Positions 56,460 to 64,000 of a stretch of 64,000 nucleotides of DNA are shown in pieces (within the stretch, counting starts at the first letter, position 1; each line of letters starts with the position of its first letter). Origin of the DNA: Alphaproteobacteria bacterium (lineage in GTDB: Bacteria; Pseudomonadota; Alphaproteobacteria; Micropepsales; Micropepsaceae). The stretch covers positions 124,001-188,000 of the forward strand of contig JADHVO010000005.1 of NCBI GenBank assembly GCA_016783965.1, read 5' to 3'. A model generated the notes under the pieces. The model saw only the letters and a program-made list of their open reading frames with translations. It searched no databases and was not told the origin of the DNA. The position numbers and the translations under genes are program-made.

Positions 56460-58718
56460 ATGCCGGTCGGCGCGGGCGGACCACGTCTGCTTCTGCGCCG
56501 TCTGCGCGAGATCATGGCCGAGCAGACGAGCGCCCAGATGCGCCTCGACAAGCTCGTGACCGTCATTGCGACCAACATGGTCGCGGAGGTCTGCTCCATC
56601 TATTTGCGCCGCGCGGGCAAAGCGCTGGAACTGTTCGCGACCGAAGGCCTGAACCGCACCGCCGTGCACACCACGCGCATGAAGGAAGGTGAGGGCCTCG
56701 TCGGTTTGGTGGCGGAGACTGCAGAGCCCGTGAACCTGTCGGATGCGCCGGCCGATCCACACTTCTCGTACCGGCCCGAGACGGGCGAAGACCCCTACAA
56801 GTCCTTCCTCGGCGTGCCCATCGTGCGCGGTGGGCAGGTGTTCGGCGTGCTGACCGTGCAGAACCGCGCCGCGGTGCTCTACGCCGAAGAGGAGGTAGAA
56901 GCGCTCCAGACCGTCGCCATGGTGCTCGCCGAGGTCGTGGCGCAGGGCGCCTTCTTCAAGGTCGCCGAGCTCGACGAGCCGGAACTGCGCGTGGATCGCC
57001 CTCGCACATTCACAGGCGAAGGTCTCTCCGAGGGCGTCGGCGTGGGGCGCGTGGTGCTGCACGAACCGCGCGTGAAGGTCGAGCGCATGATCGCCGACAA
57101 TCCGCAGGAGGAACTCGCGCGCCTCGAAGAGGCGATCGGCCATCTGCGTGTTTCCGTGGACAAGATGCTGGACTCGAGCGAGCTGGACCTGACCGGCGAG
57201 GGCAGGGAGGTCATCGAGGCCTACCGCCTGTTCGCGCACGACCAGGGCTGGCGCGCGCGCATGCGCGATGCCATCCGCACCGGTCTTACCGCCGAGGCCG
57301 CGGTCGAGCGTGTTCAGGACGAGATGCGCGTCCGCGTGCAGCGCCTGGACGACCCGGTGCTGCGGGAACGCCTGCACGACCTCGATGATTTGGCCCGCCG
57401 GCTGCTGCGTCACCTCACGGGCGAGAGCGGCATACAGGAATTGCCGCTCAATGCCATCGTCTTGGCGCGCGCCATAGGCCCGGCCGAGCTGCTCGACTAC
57501 GGCCGCGAGCGGCTGGCTGGGCTTGTGCTCGAGGACGCCGCTAGCACCTCGCATGTTGCCATCGTCGCGCGTTCCATGGGTCTGCCGCTGGTGGGATCCG
57601 TGGAGGGCATCAGCGACTCTGCGCGCGCCGGCGACCAGATCGTGCTCGACGGCGAGATGGGCGAGGTGCACTTGCGCCCGCAGATGGAGATCGTTCAGGC
57701 GTTCGAGGCCAAGCGCACCCTGCGCGAGCAGACCCAGGCCCGTTTCGCGGCACTGCGCGATCTCCCGGCGGTGACCAGGGACGGCGTGCACATCCAGCTG
57801 ATGATGAACGCGGGCCTCGCACTCGACATGCCGCATCTGGCGGAGAGCGGTGCCGACGGGATCGGCCTTTTCCGCACCGAGCTCCAGTTCATGATCGGCG
57901 AGACCATGCCGCGGCTCCAGGATCAGGTGCAGTTCTATCGCGGCATCCTGGATGCGGCGGGCGACAAGCCGGTCGTATTCCGCACGCTCGATCTCGGCGG
58001 CGACAAGGTATTGCCCTATGCGCGCTGGGAGCGTGAGGAGAACCCGGCACTCGGCTGGCGTGCCATCCGCATCGCGCTCGACCGTCCGGCGCTGCTGCGC
58101 TACCAGGTGCGCGCCCTGCTAATGGCGGCTGCGGGGCGCACGCTGCGCATCCTGTTGCCGATGGTATCCAACGTCGACGAGTTCAACCGCGCCCGTGCCC
58201 TGATCGACCGGGAGACCGAGCGATTCCGCCTCCTGAACCAGGAACGCCCGCGCCAGATTCTGGTCGGCGCGATGCTGGAAGTTCCCTCGCTCGCGTTCAT
58301 GTTGCCGCAGCTCATGCGCTCGGCGGATTTCGTTTCCATCGGGTCCAACGACCTGCACGCATTCGTCTTTGCCGTGGACCGCACCAATCCAAGGGTGTCC
58401 CGCCGCTATGACACGCTAAACCCGGCATTCCTGACCCTGATGCGGCTCGTGGTGAACAGTTCGGCCGAGGCCCATGGCGAGCTGTCGCTCTGCGGCGAGA
58501 TGGCCGGCCGCCCTCTGGATGCCATGGCCCTGTTGGGTATAGGGCTTAGGACGCTGTCGATGCACCCCGCCAACATCGGGCCGATCAAGCTGATGATCCG
58601 CAGCATGGATCTCAGTGAAGTCTCGCCCTTCGTGCACAAGCTCTGCGGCCGCACCGACCACAGCCTCCGTACCCGTCTCACCGCTTTTGCTGCGGAGCGC
58701 GGCATCGCTTTGAAATAA
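56460..58718 (+). CDS. ptsP: PTS-Ntr enzyme I (phosphoenolpyruvate-protein phosphotransferase)
   Basis: 752 residues. An N-terminal GAF domain (about 25-160) precedes the enzyme I module: the phospho-His365 lies in ASTSHVAIVARSMGLP, and the PEP-binding barrel has GIGLFRTELQFM, FRTLDLGGDKVLPY, GAMLEVPSLAF and SIGSNDL. It starts the nitrogen-related phosphorelay to NPr and EIIA-Ntr, which tunes potassium, stringent-response and carbon/nitrogen control. GAF binds glutamine or 2-oxoglutarate in relatives. AAGGGAG lies 7 bases before the ATG. Confidence 0.97.
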   Translation: MPVGAGGPRLLLRRLREIMAEQTSAQMRLDKLVTVIATNMVAEVCSIYLRRAGKALELFATEGLNRTAVHTTRMKEGEGLVGLVAETAEPVNLSDAPADPHFSYRPETGEDPYKSFLGVPIVRGGQVFGVLTVQNRAAVLYAEEEVEALQTVAMVLAEVVAQGAFFKVAELDEPELRVDRPRTFTGEGLSEGVGVGRVVLHEPRVKVERMIADNPQEELARLEEAIGHLRVSVDKMLDSSELDLTGEGREVIEAYRLFAHDQGWRARMRDAIRTGLTAEAAVERVQDEMRVRVQRLDDPVLRERLHDLDDLARRLLRHLTGESGIQELPLNAIVLARAIGPAELLDYGRERLAGLVLEDAASTSHVAIVARSMGLPLVGSVEGISDSARAGDQIVLDGEMGEVHLRPQMEIVQAFEAKRTLREQTQARFAALRDLPAVTRDGVHIQLMMNAGLALDMPHLAESGADGIGLFRTELQFMIGETMPRLQDQVQFYRGILDAAGDKPVVFRTLDLGGDKVLPYARWEREENPALGWRAIRIALDRPALLRYQVRALLMAAAGRTLRILLPMVSNVDEFNRARALIDRETERFRLLNQERPRQILVGAMLEVPSLAFMLPQLMRSADFVSIGSNDLHAFVFAVDRTNPRVSRRYDTLNPAFLTLMRLVVNSSAEAHGELSLCGEMAGRPLDAMALLGIGLRTLSMHPANIGPIKLMIRSMDLSEVSPFVHKLCGRTDHSLRTRLTAFAAERGIALK

Positions 58719-58825
58719 AGCGCCAGTTCTCGACTTCGTGAACGGCGCGGGTCGTCGGTCGCGGCTTGATTTATTCTTACTTGGATGTCACCAATTCACG
58801 GGTTGTTGAAGATAAGGGTTTGGAC

Positions 58826-59137
58826 ATGCGCCTTGGCGCTCTCACTGCGATTTTTGCTTCGGTTTTGCTGCTTTCCGGCGCCGCGCTTGCCGATGAAACT
58901 GCTGCTCCGGCCCCCGCGCCGACCGCGGCGCCCACGACTGCCGCCGCACCCGCCACAACGCCTGCGACCAACGTGGACGACACCGTCACCTGCCGTTACG
59001 AGGCGGAGACAGGCTCGAATTTCAAGAAGCGGATCTGTCACACCCAGCGGGAGTGGAAGCAGATGACAACGGATGCGCACGACTTGATGGATCGTCTGGA
59101 CACGCATGGTGGACTTGGCGGCCCGGGCGGCAACTAG
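58826..59137 (+). CDS. Small secreted protein, paralogue 1
   Basis: 103 residues from ATG 58826. Signal peptide ends GAALA, followed by a Pro/Ala/Thr-rich linker and a short conserved block VTCRYEAETGSNFKKRICHTQREWKQM with two Cys and a Trp. This C...TG...C-x-T-x-x-EW pattern recurs in small periplasmic proteins of alphaproteobacteria, function unknown. A related gene follows 30 bases later. Confidence 0.75.
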   Translation: MRLGALTAIFASVLLLSGAALADETAAPAPAPTAAPTTAAAPATTPATNVDDTVTCRYEAETGSNFKKRICHTQREWKQMTTDAHDLMDRLDTHGGLGGPGGN

Positions 59138-59167
59138 CTCTGGTATTTCCTTCTGGTGGAGGTTTCG

Positions 59168-59476
59168 ATGATGCGCGCTCTTGTCGGTTCGGCGGTCTTG
59201 GCGTCGGCAATCTTGATACCTACTGCGCTGTTCGCGGCGGATACTCCGGGTCGGCCGAATGAGATCGTGTACACGAACGTCGCCGGCCCAGCCGAAGTGC
59301 CGAACGCTCCGAACGGCGACGACACCATCGTCTGCAACTACGAGCGCGAAACGGGCACGCTGTTTGAGGAACGGGTTTGTCGCACCCTGCGTGCCTGGAA
59401 GATGATGCAGGCCGATTCGCGGGAATTCATGGAGTTCCAGCACCTCGGCTCGCACCAGGCCGGCGAGGGCGGCTGA
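59168..59476 (+). CDS. Small secreted protein, paralogue 2
   Basis: 102 residues from ATG 59168 (GGAGG 5-8 bases upstream; ATG 59171 is the alternative). Signal peptide ends ALFAADTP. The conserved block reads DDTIVCNYERETGTLFEERV then CRTLRAWKMM, parallel to paralogue 1 (DDTVTCRYEAETG...CHTQREWKQM) with both Cys kept. Probably periplasmic with a single disulfide. The pair looks like a tandem duplication that has diverged. Confidence 0.75.
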   Translation: MMRALVGSAVLASAILIPTALFAADTPGRPNEIVYTNVAGPAEVPNAPNGDDTIVCNYERETGTLFEERVCRTLRAWKMMQADSREFMEFQHLGSHQAGEGG

Positions 59477-59765
59477 GCGAATACTCTATTTTTGAATAGG
59501 TGAATACGGGCGGATCGTTCGGGTTAGGGGCGTCGCCGACGCAGGCGGTCGCGTGCGAAGTCCCCAAATCCCCGCCCGCAGGCTGAACGGCGCCCGATCT
59601 GCATTCCGCGCGCGACCCAGAGAAATGCCGTAGGTCACTGCCGCCCGGAAATGTTATGGTTGAACTTGGCGTTGCGCCTCGACTAGACGTGGGAAATGGC
59701 TGCTTTCCTGCGCGTTTCCAAGTTTTGGCTGGCAGGTGCGCAACGCAGCAGATATTGGTTTCCGC

Positions 59766-60770
59766 ATGACAAAGGTTACCCGCCTCACGCTCGACGACGA
59801 CGGCAACATGAAGAGCCGCCGCATCCACCTGCGCGAGATTTCAGGCGACAGCGATGCCCCGCTCGAGACCGTGGGCCAGGACTTGCGCGCTGCGCGGCTT
59901 CGCCGGGGCGATGACCTCGCGACCGTTTCGAAAGCCTTGAAGATCCGCAAGGACCATCTGGAGTCGATCGAGGAAGATCGCATCGAATCGCTCCCGGGCC
60001 GCACCTATGCGGTCGGTTTTGTCCGCTCCTATGCCGACTACCTCGGTCTTGACGCCGGTCAGTGCGTGGAGCGGTTCAAGGCGGAGATCGCGGGCCGCGA
60101 GCATGCCGACGCCCAGCAGCAGGTACAGGTCATCGACGAGGACGAGCATCGCCGGCTGCCGCAAGGCTGGAAGATCATTGTCGCCGTCGTCGTGCTCGCG
60201 ATGCTGTACGGCGCGTACTATCTCATCACCTCGACCAGTTCCAACCAACCGCTGACGCCGCCACCGCCGGCGCTCGACCAGCGATCCGCATCGACCGCGC
60301 CGGCTCCAGCAGCTCCGGCCCCGCCGCCGTCAGCGCCTGCATCTTCGACCGCACCGGCAACCACAGGCACGACGCCTCCGGCGGCGACGCCAGCCGCAAC
60401 ATCGCCCGGCATAACAACGCCGGCAATCGCGCCGGCCACCGGACCTGCGATTCCCGACAATCTCCCGCCCGGACAGGTCTACGGCAAGCAGAACGCCAAT
60501 GCGCGCGTCATCCTCCGCGTGCACCAGTCCACGCGCATCATGGTCCAGGGCCAGGACGGCATGGTCTACATCAATCGCCAGCTCAATCCCGGCGACACCT
60601 ATCAGGTGCCCAACCTGGTCGGCCTGACGCTCACAACGGCGAACGCCAACGCGGTTGAGATCGATCTCGACGGTTCGTCGATGGGCTATGCGGGGAAGGA
60701 AGCCGGCGAGACGGTCGGGGTGTCGCTCGATCCGCAACAAATCGCCGATCGCCAGAGAGGAGGCGGCTGA
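59766..60770 (+). CDS. rodZ: RodZ-like HTH and DUF4115 membrane protein
   Basis: 334 residues from ATG 59766. HTH domain at 36-96 ([25 protein letters not shown], with [18 protein letters not shown]), one membrane helix at 135-154 ([20 protein letters not shown]), a Pro/Ala/Thr periplasmic linker (about 160-235), and a DUF4115 beta domain ([16 protein letters not shown] ... GDTYQVPN). This is the RodZ layout that links MreB to the elongation machinery. It overlaps ispG by TGATG, a linkage seen in many proteobacteria. Confidence 0.9.
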   Translation: MTKVTRLTLDDDGNMKSRRIHLREISGDSDAPLETVGQDLRAARLRRGDDLATVSKALKIRKDHLESIEEDRIESLPGRTYAVGFVRSYADYLGLDAGQCVERFKAEIAGREHADAQQQVQVIDEDEHRRLPQGWKIIVAVVVLAMLYGAYYLITSTSSNQPLTPPPPALDQRSASTAPAPAAPAPPPSAPASSTAPATTGTTPPAATPAATSPGITTPAIAPATGPAIPDNLPPGQVYGKQNANARVILRVHQSTRIMVQGQDGMVYINRQLNPGDTYQVPNLVGLTLTTANANAVEIDLDGSSMGYAGKEAGETVGVSLDPQQIADRQRGGG

Positions 60771-61906
60771 TGAGCATCCGCGCCTATCGCGACATCCATC
60801 GCCGCAAGTCGCGCCAGATCATGGTCGGCAAGGTCCCGGTCGGCGGCGACGCGCCCATCAGCGTGCAGACGATGACAAACACCGTCACCGGCGATGCGCG
60901 CGCGACCATCGACCAGATCCGCGCCATCGAGGAGGCCGGCGCCGACATCGTGCGCGTGAGCTGTCCCGACGAGGACGCCACCAGGGCGATGAAGGCGATC
61001 TGCAAGGCCGCCGCCATCCCCGTCGTCGCCGACATCCACTTCCACTACAAGCGCGCGATCGAAGCGGCCGTGAACGGCGCGGCTTGCCTGCGCATCAATC
61101 CGGGCAACATCGGCTCCGCGCAGCGCGTGAAGGAGGTCGTGAAGGCGGCCCGCGATCACGGCTGCTCCATGCGCATCGGCGTGAATGCCGGTTCGCTGGA
61201 AAAGGAGCTGCTCGAGAAGTACGGCGAGCCATGCCCCGAAGCGATGGTAGAGAGCGCGCTCAACCACGCCCGGATTCTCGATGACCTCGATTTCCGCGAG
61301 TACAAGATCAGCGTGAAGGCCTCCGACGCTTTCCTGGCCGTCGCGGCCTACCAGCAGCTTGCCGACGCCGTCGATTGCCCGATCCATCTCGGCATCACCG
61401 AGGCCGGCGGCATGATCTCCGGCACCGTGAAGTCGTCCATCGGCATGGGCATGCTCTTGTGGAGCGGCATCGGCGACACGATCCGCGTCTCCCTCTCCGC
61501 CGATCCGGTGGAAGAGGTGCGCGTCGGCTTCGACATCCTCAAGTCGCTCAATCTGCGCCACCGCGGCGTGAACATCGTCTCTTGCCCGTCCTGTGCACGG
61601 CAGGGCTTCAACGTGATCGAGACCGTGAAGGTGCTGGAGGACCGCCTCAAACACATTTCCACGCCAATGTCGCTGTCGATCATTGGCTGCGTCGTGAACG
61701 GGCCGGGTGAGGCGCGTGAGACCGACCTCGGCTTCACGGGTGGCGGCGCCGGCAAGGGCCACGGCCAGATCTATCTCAACGGCAAGCCCGAATACCGGCT
61801 CGACAACAAGGACCTCGTCGAGCACATCGTGGAGCTCTGCGAGAAGAAAGCCGCCGAGATCGAAGCCGCCCGCGGCAATACCCCGGCGCTGGAGCCCGCG
61901 CAGTAA
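60770..61906 (+). CDS. ispG: 4-hydroxy-3-methylbut-2-en-1-yl diphosphate synthase
   Basis: 378 residues. The 4Fe-4S cysteines are in [10 protein letters not shown] and the later [10 protein letters not shown]; the N-terminal barrel has [11 protein letters not shown] and HFHYKRAI. It reduces MEcPP to HMBPP, the penultimate step of the MEP isoprenoid route, in the cytoplasm. Translationally coupled to rodZ. Confidence 0.97.
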   Translation: MSIRAYRDIHRRKSRQIMVGKVPVGGDAPISVQTMTNTVTGDARATIDQIRAIEEAGADIVRVSCPDEDATRAMKAICKAAAIPVVADIHFHYKRAIEAAVNGAACLRINPGNIGSAQRVKEVVKAARDHGCSMRIGVNAGSLEKELLEKYGEPCPEAMVESALNHARILDDLDFREYKISVKASDAFLAVAAYQQLADAVDCPIHLGITEAGGMISGTVKSSIGMGMLLWSGIGDTIRVSLSADPVEEVRVGFDILKSLNLRHRGVNIVSCPSCARQGFNVIETVKVLEDRLKHISTPMSLSIIGCVVNGPGEARETDLGFTGGGAGKGHGQIYLNGKPEYRLDNKDLVEHIVELCEKKAAEIEAARGNTPALEPAQ

Positions 61907-61909
61907 TCA

Positions 61910-62542
61910 GTGCGCCCGGATATCGTTCGTCCTCACGTCGAAACCGCCGGTTGCGGTTGGCTCGGCGACGTAGTCGACATTGGCGGTGACGGTCCTGCCA
62001 CACATCTGCGCGGTCCAGGTTTCGGCCCAGCCCTGTTTCGACGGCTTGGTCTTGAGTCGGGTGTCCAGCAGCATGAAGCTCTTCCAGTCCTTGCAGTTCG
62101 TCACAAGCAGCATGCTCATGCTGACAAAGCCGCGGGCGCTCTCCTCCAGTTTGAAGCCGCCGGCATATTCGCCAGGGATCAGGCCGCGTGTGCGCAGTGT
62201 GTTGCTGCGGGTTGTCTCGACCAGCACGCGCCGGATCACGTCCGACCCGCAGCGGTTGACCGTCGCCGTGGCTACCCAGGCGCCTGCCTCCGTTGTCCAG
62301 CCTGCACCCGAGCGTACGAACACCGGCGCCTCGACGATCTCCGGCTTGGCGAAGGACATGACCGTCAGGGCAGGGCACTTCGCCTTCAGCACCGCCGGCT
62401 CGCTGTCATTGTAGGCCTTCTGGAGGATCGCCCGATACGACGGCGACCCGATGTAACCTTCGAATAGCGCCTGCTGATCCTCGGCGGCATGAACAGGTTG
62501 AACGGCCAGCAGCATGAGCGCTGCCAGGAACAGAATGCGCAT
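61910..62542 (-). CDS. Secreted four-cysteine protein, paralogue B
   Basis: 210 residues from ATG 62542, which overlaps the upstream stop (TGATG). Signal peptide ends QPVHAAED. Cys in KAKCPA, NRCGSD, NCKDWKS and QMCGRT align with the paralogue, as do the GLIPGEYAGG and LLDTRLKTKPSKQGW stretches and the C-terminal DY-VAEPTATGGFDVRTNDI block. Function unknown; periplasmic, probably two disulfides. Confidence 0.8.
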
Positions 62543-63207
62543 CAATGGACCTTGATGTTCTTCGCCGTGATGCCCATGCCCGTGGCATCGGCCAGGTAAA
62601 CCACGTCCGCCGTCACCATGTGACCGCAGGCCGAGATCGTCCACGCTTCCGACCAGCCCTGCGGCTTTGCCGGCGTCGTCAGCTTGGTGTCCAGCACCCA
62701 CAGCTTCTTCCAGTCCGCGCACTTAGCGATCGCCATCACGCCCGGCAGCACGATGCGCGGCGCGTCATGCTCCAGCGCGGCATTGCCGGGGAAATCGCCC
62801 GGCAGCAGCGCCTGCGAATGCAGCGTCCCGTCGCGCGGATCGGCCATGATGAAAAGCCGCCGGCTCACCTTTTGGCCGCACTGGTTCAGCGTTGCCCGCT
62901 GCACCCAGGCACCAGTGCTGATCGGATAACTGTTGCCGATCTGGGCGAAGGTCGGCGCCGTCTGCACCATCGGCGCATCGGTCGAGACCAGGTCCATTTT
63001 CGAGCATTTCGCGGTCAGCGGCGGCGGCTCGGTCGCGTTGAAGCCGTCCAGCAGGTACTTCTTGTAGGGCCCTGATTTCAGGTAGTCGGCGAAGATTTGC
63101 GCGTCGGTCTTGGGCGCCGCCTGTGCCGCGACAGCCAAGCCGGCCGCCAGTGCCAGCCCCTTGAGAAACGTGAACCCCGCGTGATAGCCGGATGCTCGAA
63201 ACGTCAT
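62542..63207 (-). CDS. Secreted four-cysteine protein, paralogue A
   Basis: 221 residues, signal peptide ending AAQAAPK. Cys in [20 protein letters not shown] and SACGHM match the next gene one for one, with [24 protein letters not shown] and [18 protein letters not shown] as further shared blocks. The two genes are a coupled tandem duplicate. No domain name recognised. Divergent from prfA. Confidence 0.8.
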   Translation of the reverse strand: MTFRASGYHAGFTFLKGLALAAGLAVAAQAAPKTDAQIFADYLKSGPYKKYLLDGFNATEPPPLTAKCSKMDLVSTDAPMVQTAPTFAQIGNSYPISTGAWVQRATLNQCGQKVSRRLFIMADPRDGTLHSQALLPGDFPGNAALEHDAPRIVLPGVMAIAKCADWKKLWVLDTKLTTPAKPQGWSEAWTISACGHMVTADVVYLADATGMGITAKNIKVH

Positions 63208-63260
63208 CTGCCGCTCCCGAAACGACCGGCCCTAGCCATAGCACAGTCCAAGGAACATCC

Positions 63261-64000
63261 GTGATCCCCACCGCCAAGCTTGACCGCCTTCTCGACCGCT
63301 TCCACGCGGTGGAGGCCGAGCTTGCCTCCGGCGCGGGCGGGGCGGGCTTCGTGAAGCTCTCCAAGGAGCACGCCGAGCTGTCACCGGTGGTCGAGGTCGT
63401 GCGCGAATACCGCAAGGTCCAGGACGATCTCGCCGGCGCCGAAGCGCTGATCGCCGACCCGAAGACCGATTCCGAGATGCGCGGGCTCGCCGAAGAGGAG
63501 CGTGCCGAGCTCAAGCAGCGGTTCGAGAAGGTGGAGCACGATCTGCGCATCAAGCTCCTGCCCAAGGATGCGGCGGACTCGTCCAACGCCATCATCGAAA
63601 TCCGCGCCGGCACTGGTGGCGACGAGGCGGCGCTGTTCGCCGCCGACCTGCTTGAGATGTACACCCGCTATTGTTCGCTCCAGGGCTGGCGCACCGAGCT
63701 GATGTCGCGCACCGACAGCGACCTCGGCGGCATTAAGGAGGCCGTGCTCGACGTGACGGGGCAGGGCGCCTTCGCCAGGCTGAAATTCGAGTCCGGTGTG
63801 CACCGGGTGCAGCGTGTGCCCGTCACCGAAGCTCAGGGCCGCATCCACACCAGCGCAGCCACGGTCGCCGTGCTGCCGGAAGCCGAGGACGTCGACATCC
63901 ATATCGACGAGAAGGACCTGCGCATCGACGTGTTCCGAGCCCAGGGCGCCGGCGGACAGCACGTCAACAAGACGGAATCCGCCGTGCGCGTCACGCATCT
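63261..64000 (+). CDS. prfA: Peptide chain release factor 1 (5' part)
   Basis: 247 codons visible from a GTG at 63261 (AAGGA about 7 bases upstream); the 3' end is beyond the window. The coiled N-terminal domain, [37 protein letters not shown], and the catalytic GGQ in [15 protein letters not shown] are present. It recognises UAA and UAG and triggers peptide release. The GGQ Gln is the usual target of PrmC, often encoded just downstream. Confidence 0.96.
   Translation, partial: MIPTAKLDRLLDRFHAVEAELASGAGGAGFVKLSKEHAELSPVVEVVREYRKVQDDLAGAEALIADPKTDSEMRGLAEEERAELKQRFEKVEHDLRIKLLPKDAADSSNAIIEIRAGTGGDEAALFAADLLEMYTRYCSLQGWRTELMSRTDSDLGGIKEAVLDVTGQGAFARLKFESGVHRVQRVPVTEAQGRIHTSAATVAVLPEAEDVDIHIDEKDLRIDVFRAQGAGGQHVNKTESAVRVTH

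Noticed and set aside
59477-59765. Possible small RNA gene between the secreted paralogues and rodZ
   Set aside because: The 289-base gap has some GC stems and a weak CTATTTTTGAATAG hairpin, but no promoter-terminator pair or known RNA shape, so nothing is supported.

Overview
The window is a GC-rich (visibly about 65% or more) stretch of bacterial chromosome. Gene content and order point to an alphaproteobacterium: a PopZ/DUF2497 protein directly upstream of valS, a GAF-type PTS-Ntr enzyme I beside lysC and ubiG, a dac-tmk-holB-tatD-MBL block, an argJ-GNAT-mutT block, and Irr-type iron boxes in front of katG. Genus cannot be fixed from what is visible. Almost every base is coding, many genes abut with ATGA or TGATG overlaps, and no phage, integrase, transposase, CRISPR array or conjugation gene is present.

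Layout. 1-3.7 kb: end of a TonB-dependent receptor, an S1/P1-type nuclease and a divergent PAP2 phosphatase. 3.8-4.2 kb: tRNA-Asn and tRNA-Cys on the minus strand. 4.4-10.2 kb: pcm-like methyltransferase, tolC, popZ, valS. 10.2-12.5 kb: lipoprotein, peptidase E-like protein, Old Yellow Enzyme. 12.6-17.0 kb: katG and ilvD, divergent, with a regulatory region between them. 17-25.5 kb: secreted protein, EthD protein, alpha/beta hydrolase, CapA-like protein, two-subunit molybdenum hydroxylase, polysaccharide deacetylase. 25.6-28.6 kb: small protein, M19 dipeptidase and class III CoA-transferase, coupled by overlaps. 28.8-30.5 kb: cobT-cobS. 30.6-34.8 kb: tRNA-Ser, methyltransferase, small membrane protein, DUF885 peptidase, rlpA. 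35-39.8 kb: dac, tmk, holB, tatD, MBL hydrolase. 40-43.5 kb: poorly known genes, AlkD-like protein, cytochrome c, GFA protein, epoxide hydrolase. 43.6-49.7 kb: secA; argJ, class A beta-lactamase, GNAT, mutT, Flp pilin. 49.7-55.1 kb: methyltransferase, comF, grxC, nitrilase-family protein, two conserved hypotheticals, SYLF protein, ubiG. 55.2-64 kb: lysC, ptsP, small secreted paralogues, rodZ-ispG, a second pair of secreted paralogues, and the start of prfA, cut by the window edge.

Most of the window is housekeeping: translation, cell wall and division, secretion, cofactors (B12, ubiquinone, isoprenoids), amino acids (Ile/Val, Arg, Asp family) and oxidative stress. The less ordinary material lies between and at the edges of genes. 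There are several families of short palindromic intergenic repeats, two with clean terminal inverted repeats. Two near-consensus iron-control boxes sit on the katG promoter. Two gene junctions suggest CTG initiation on a CTGA overlap. A hairpin encloses the valS ribosome binding site. Two tandem pairs of uncharacterised secreted paralogues are present. I found no convincing wholly new multi-gene system; the findings are individual leads.
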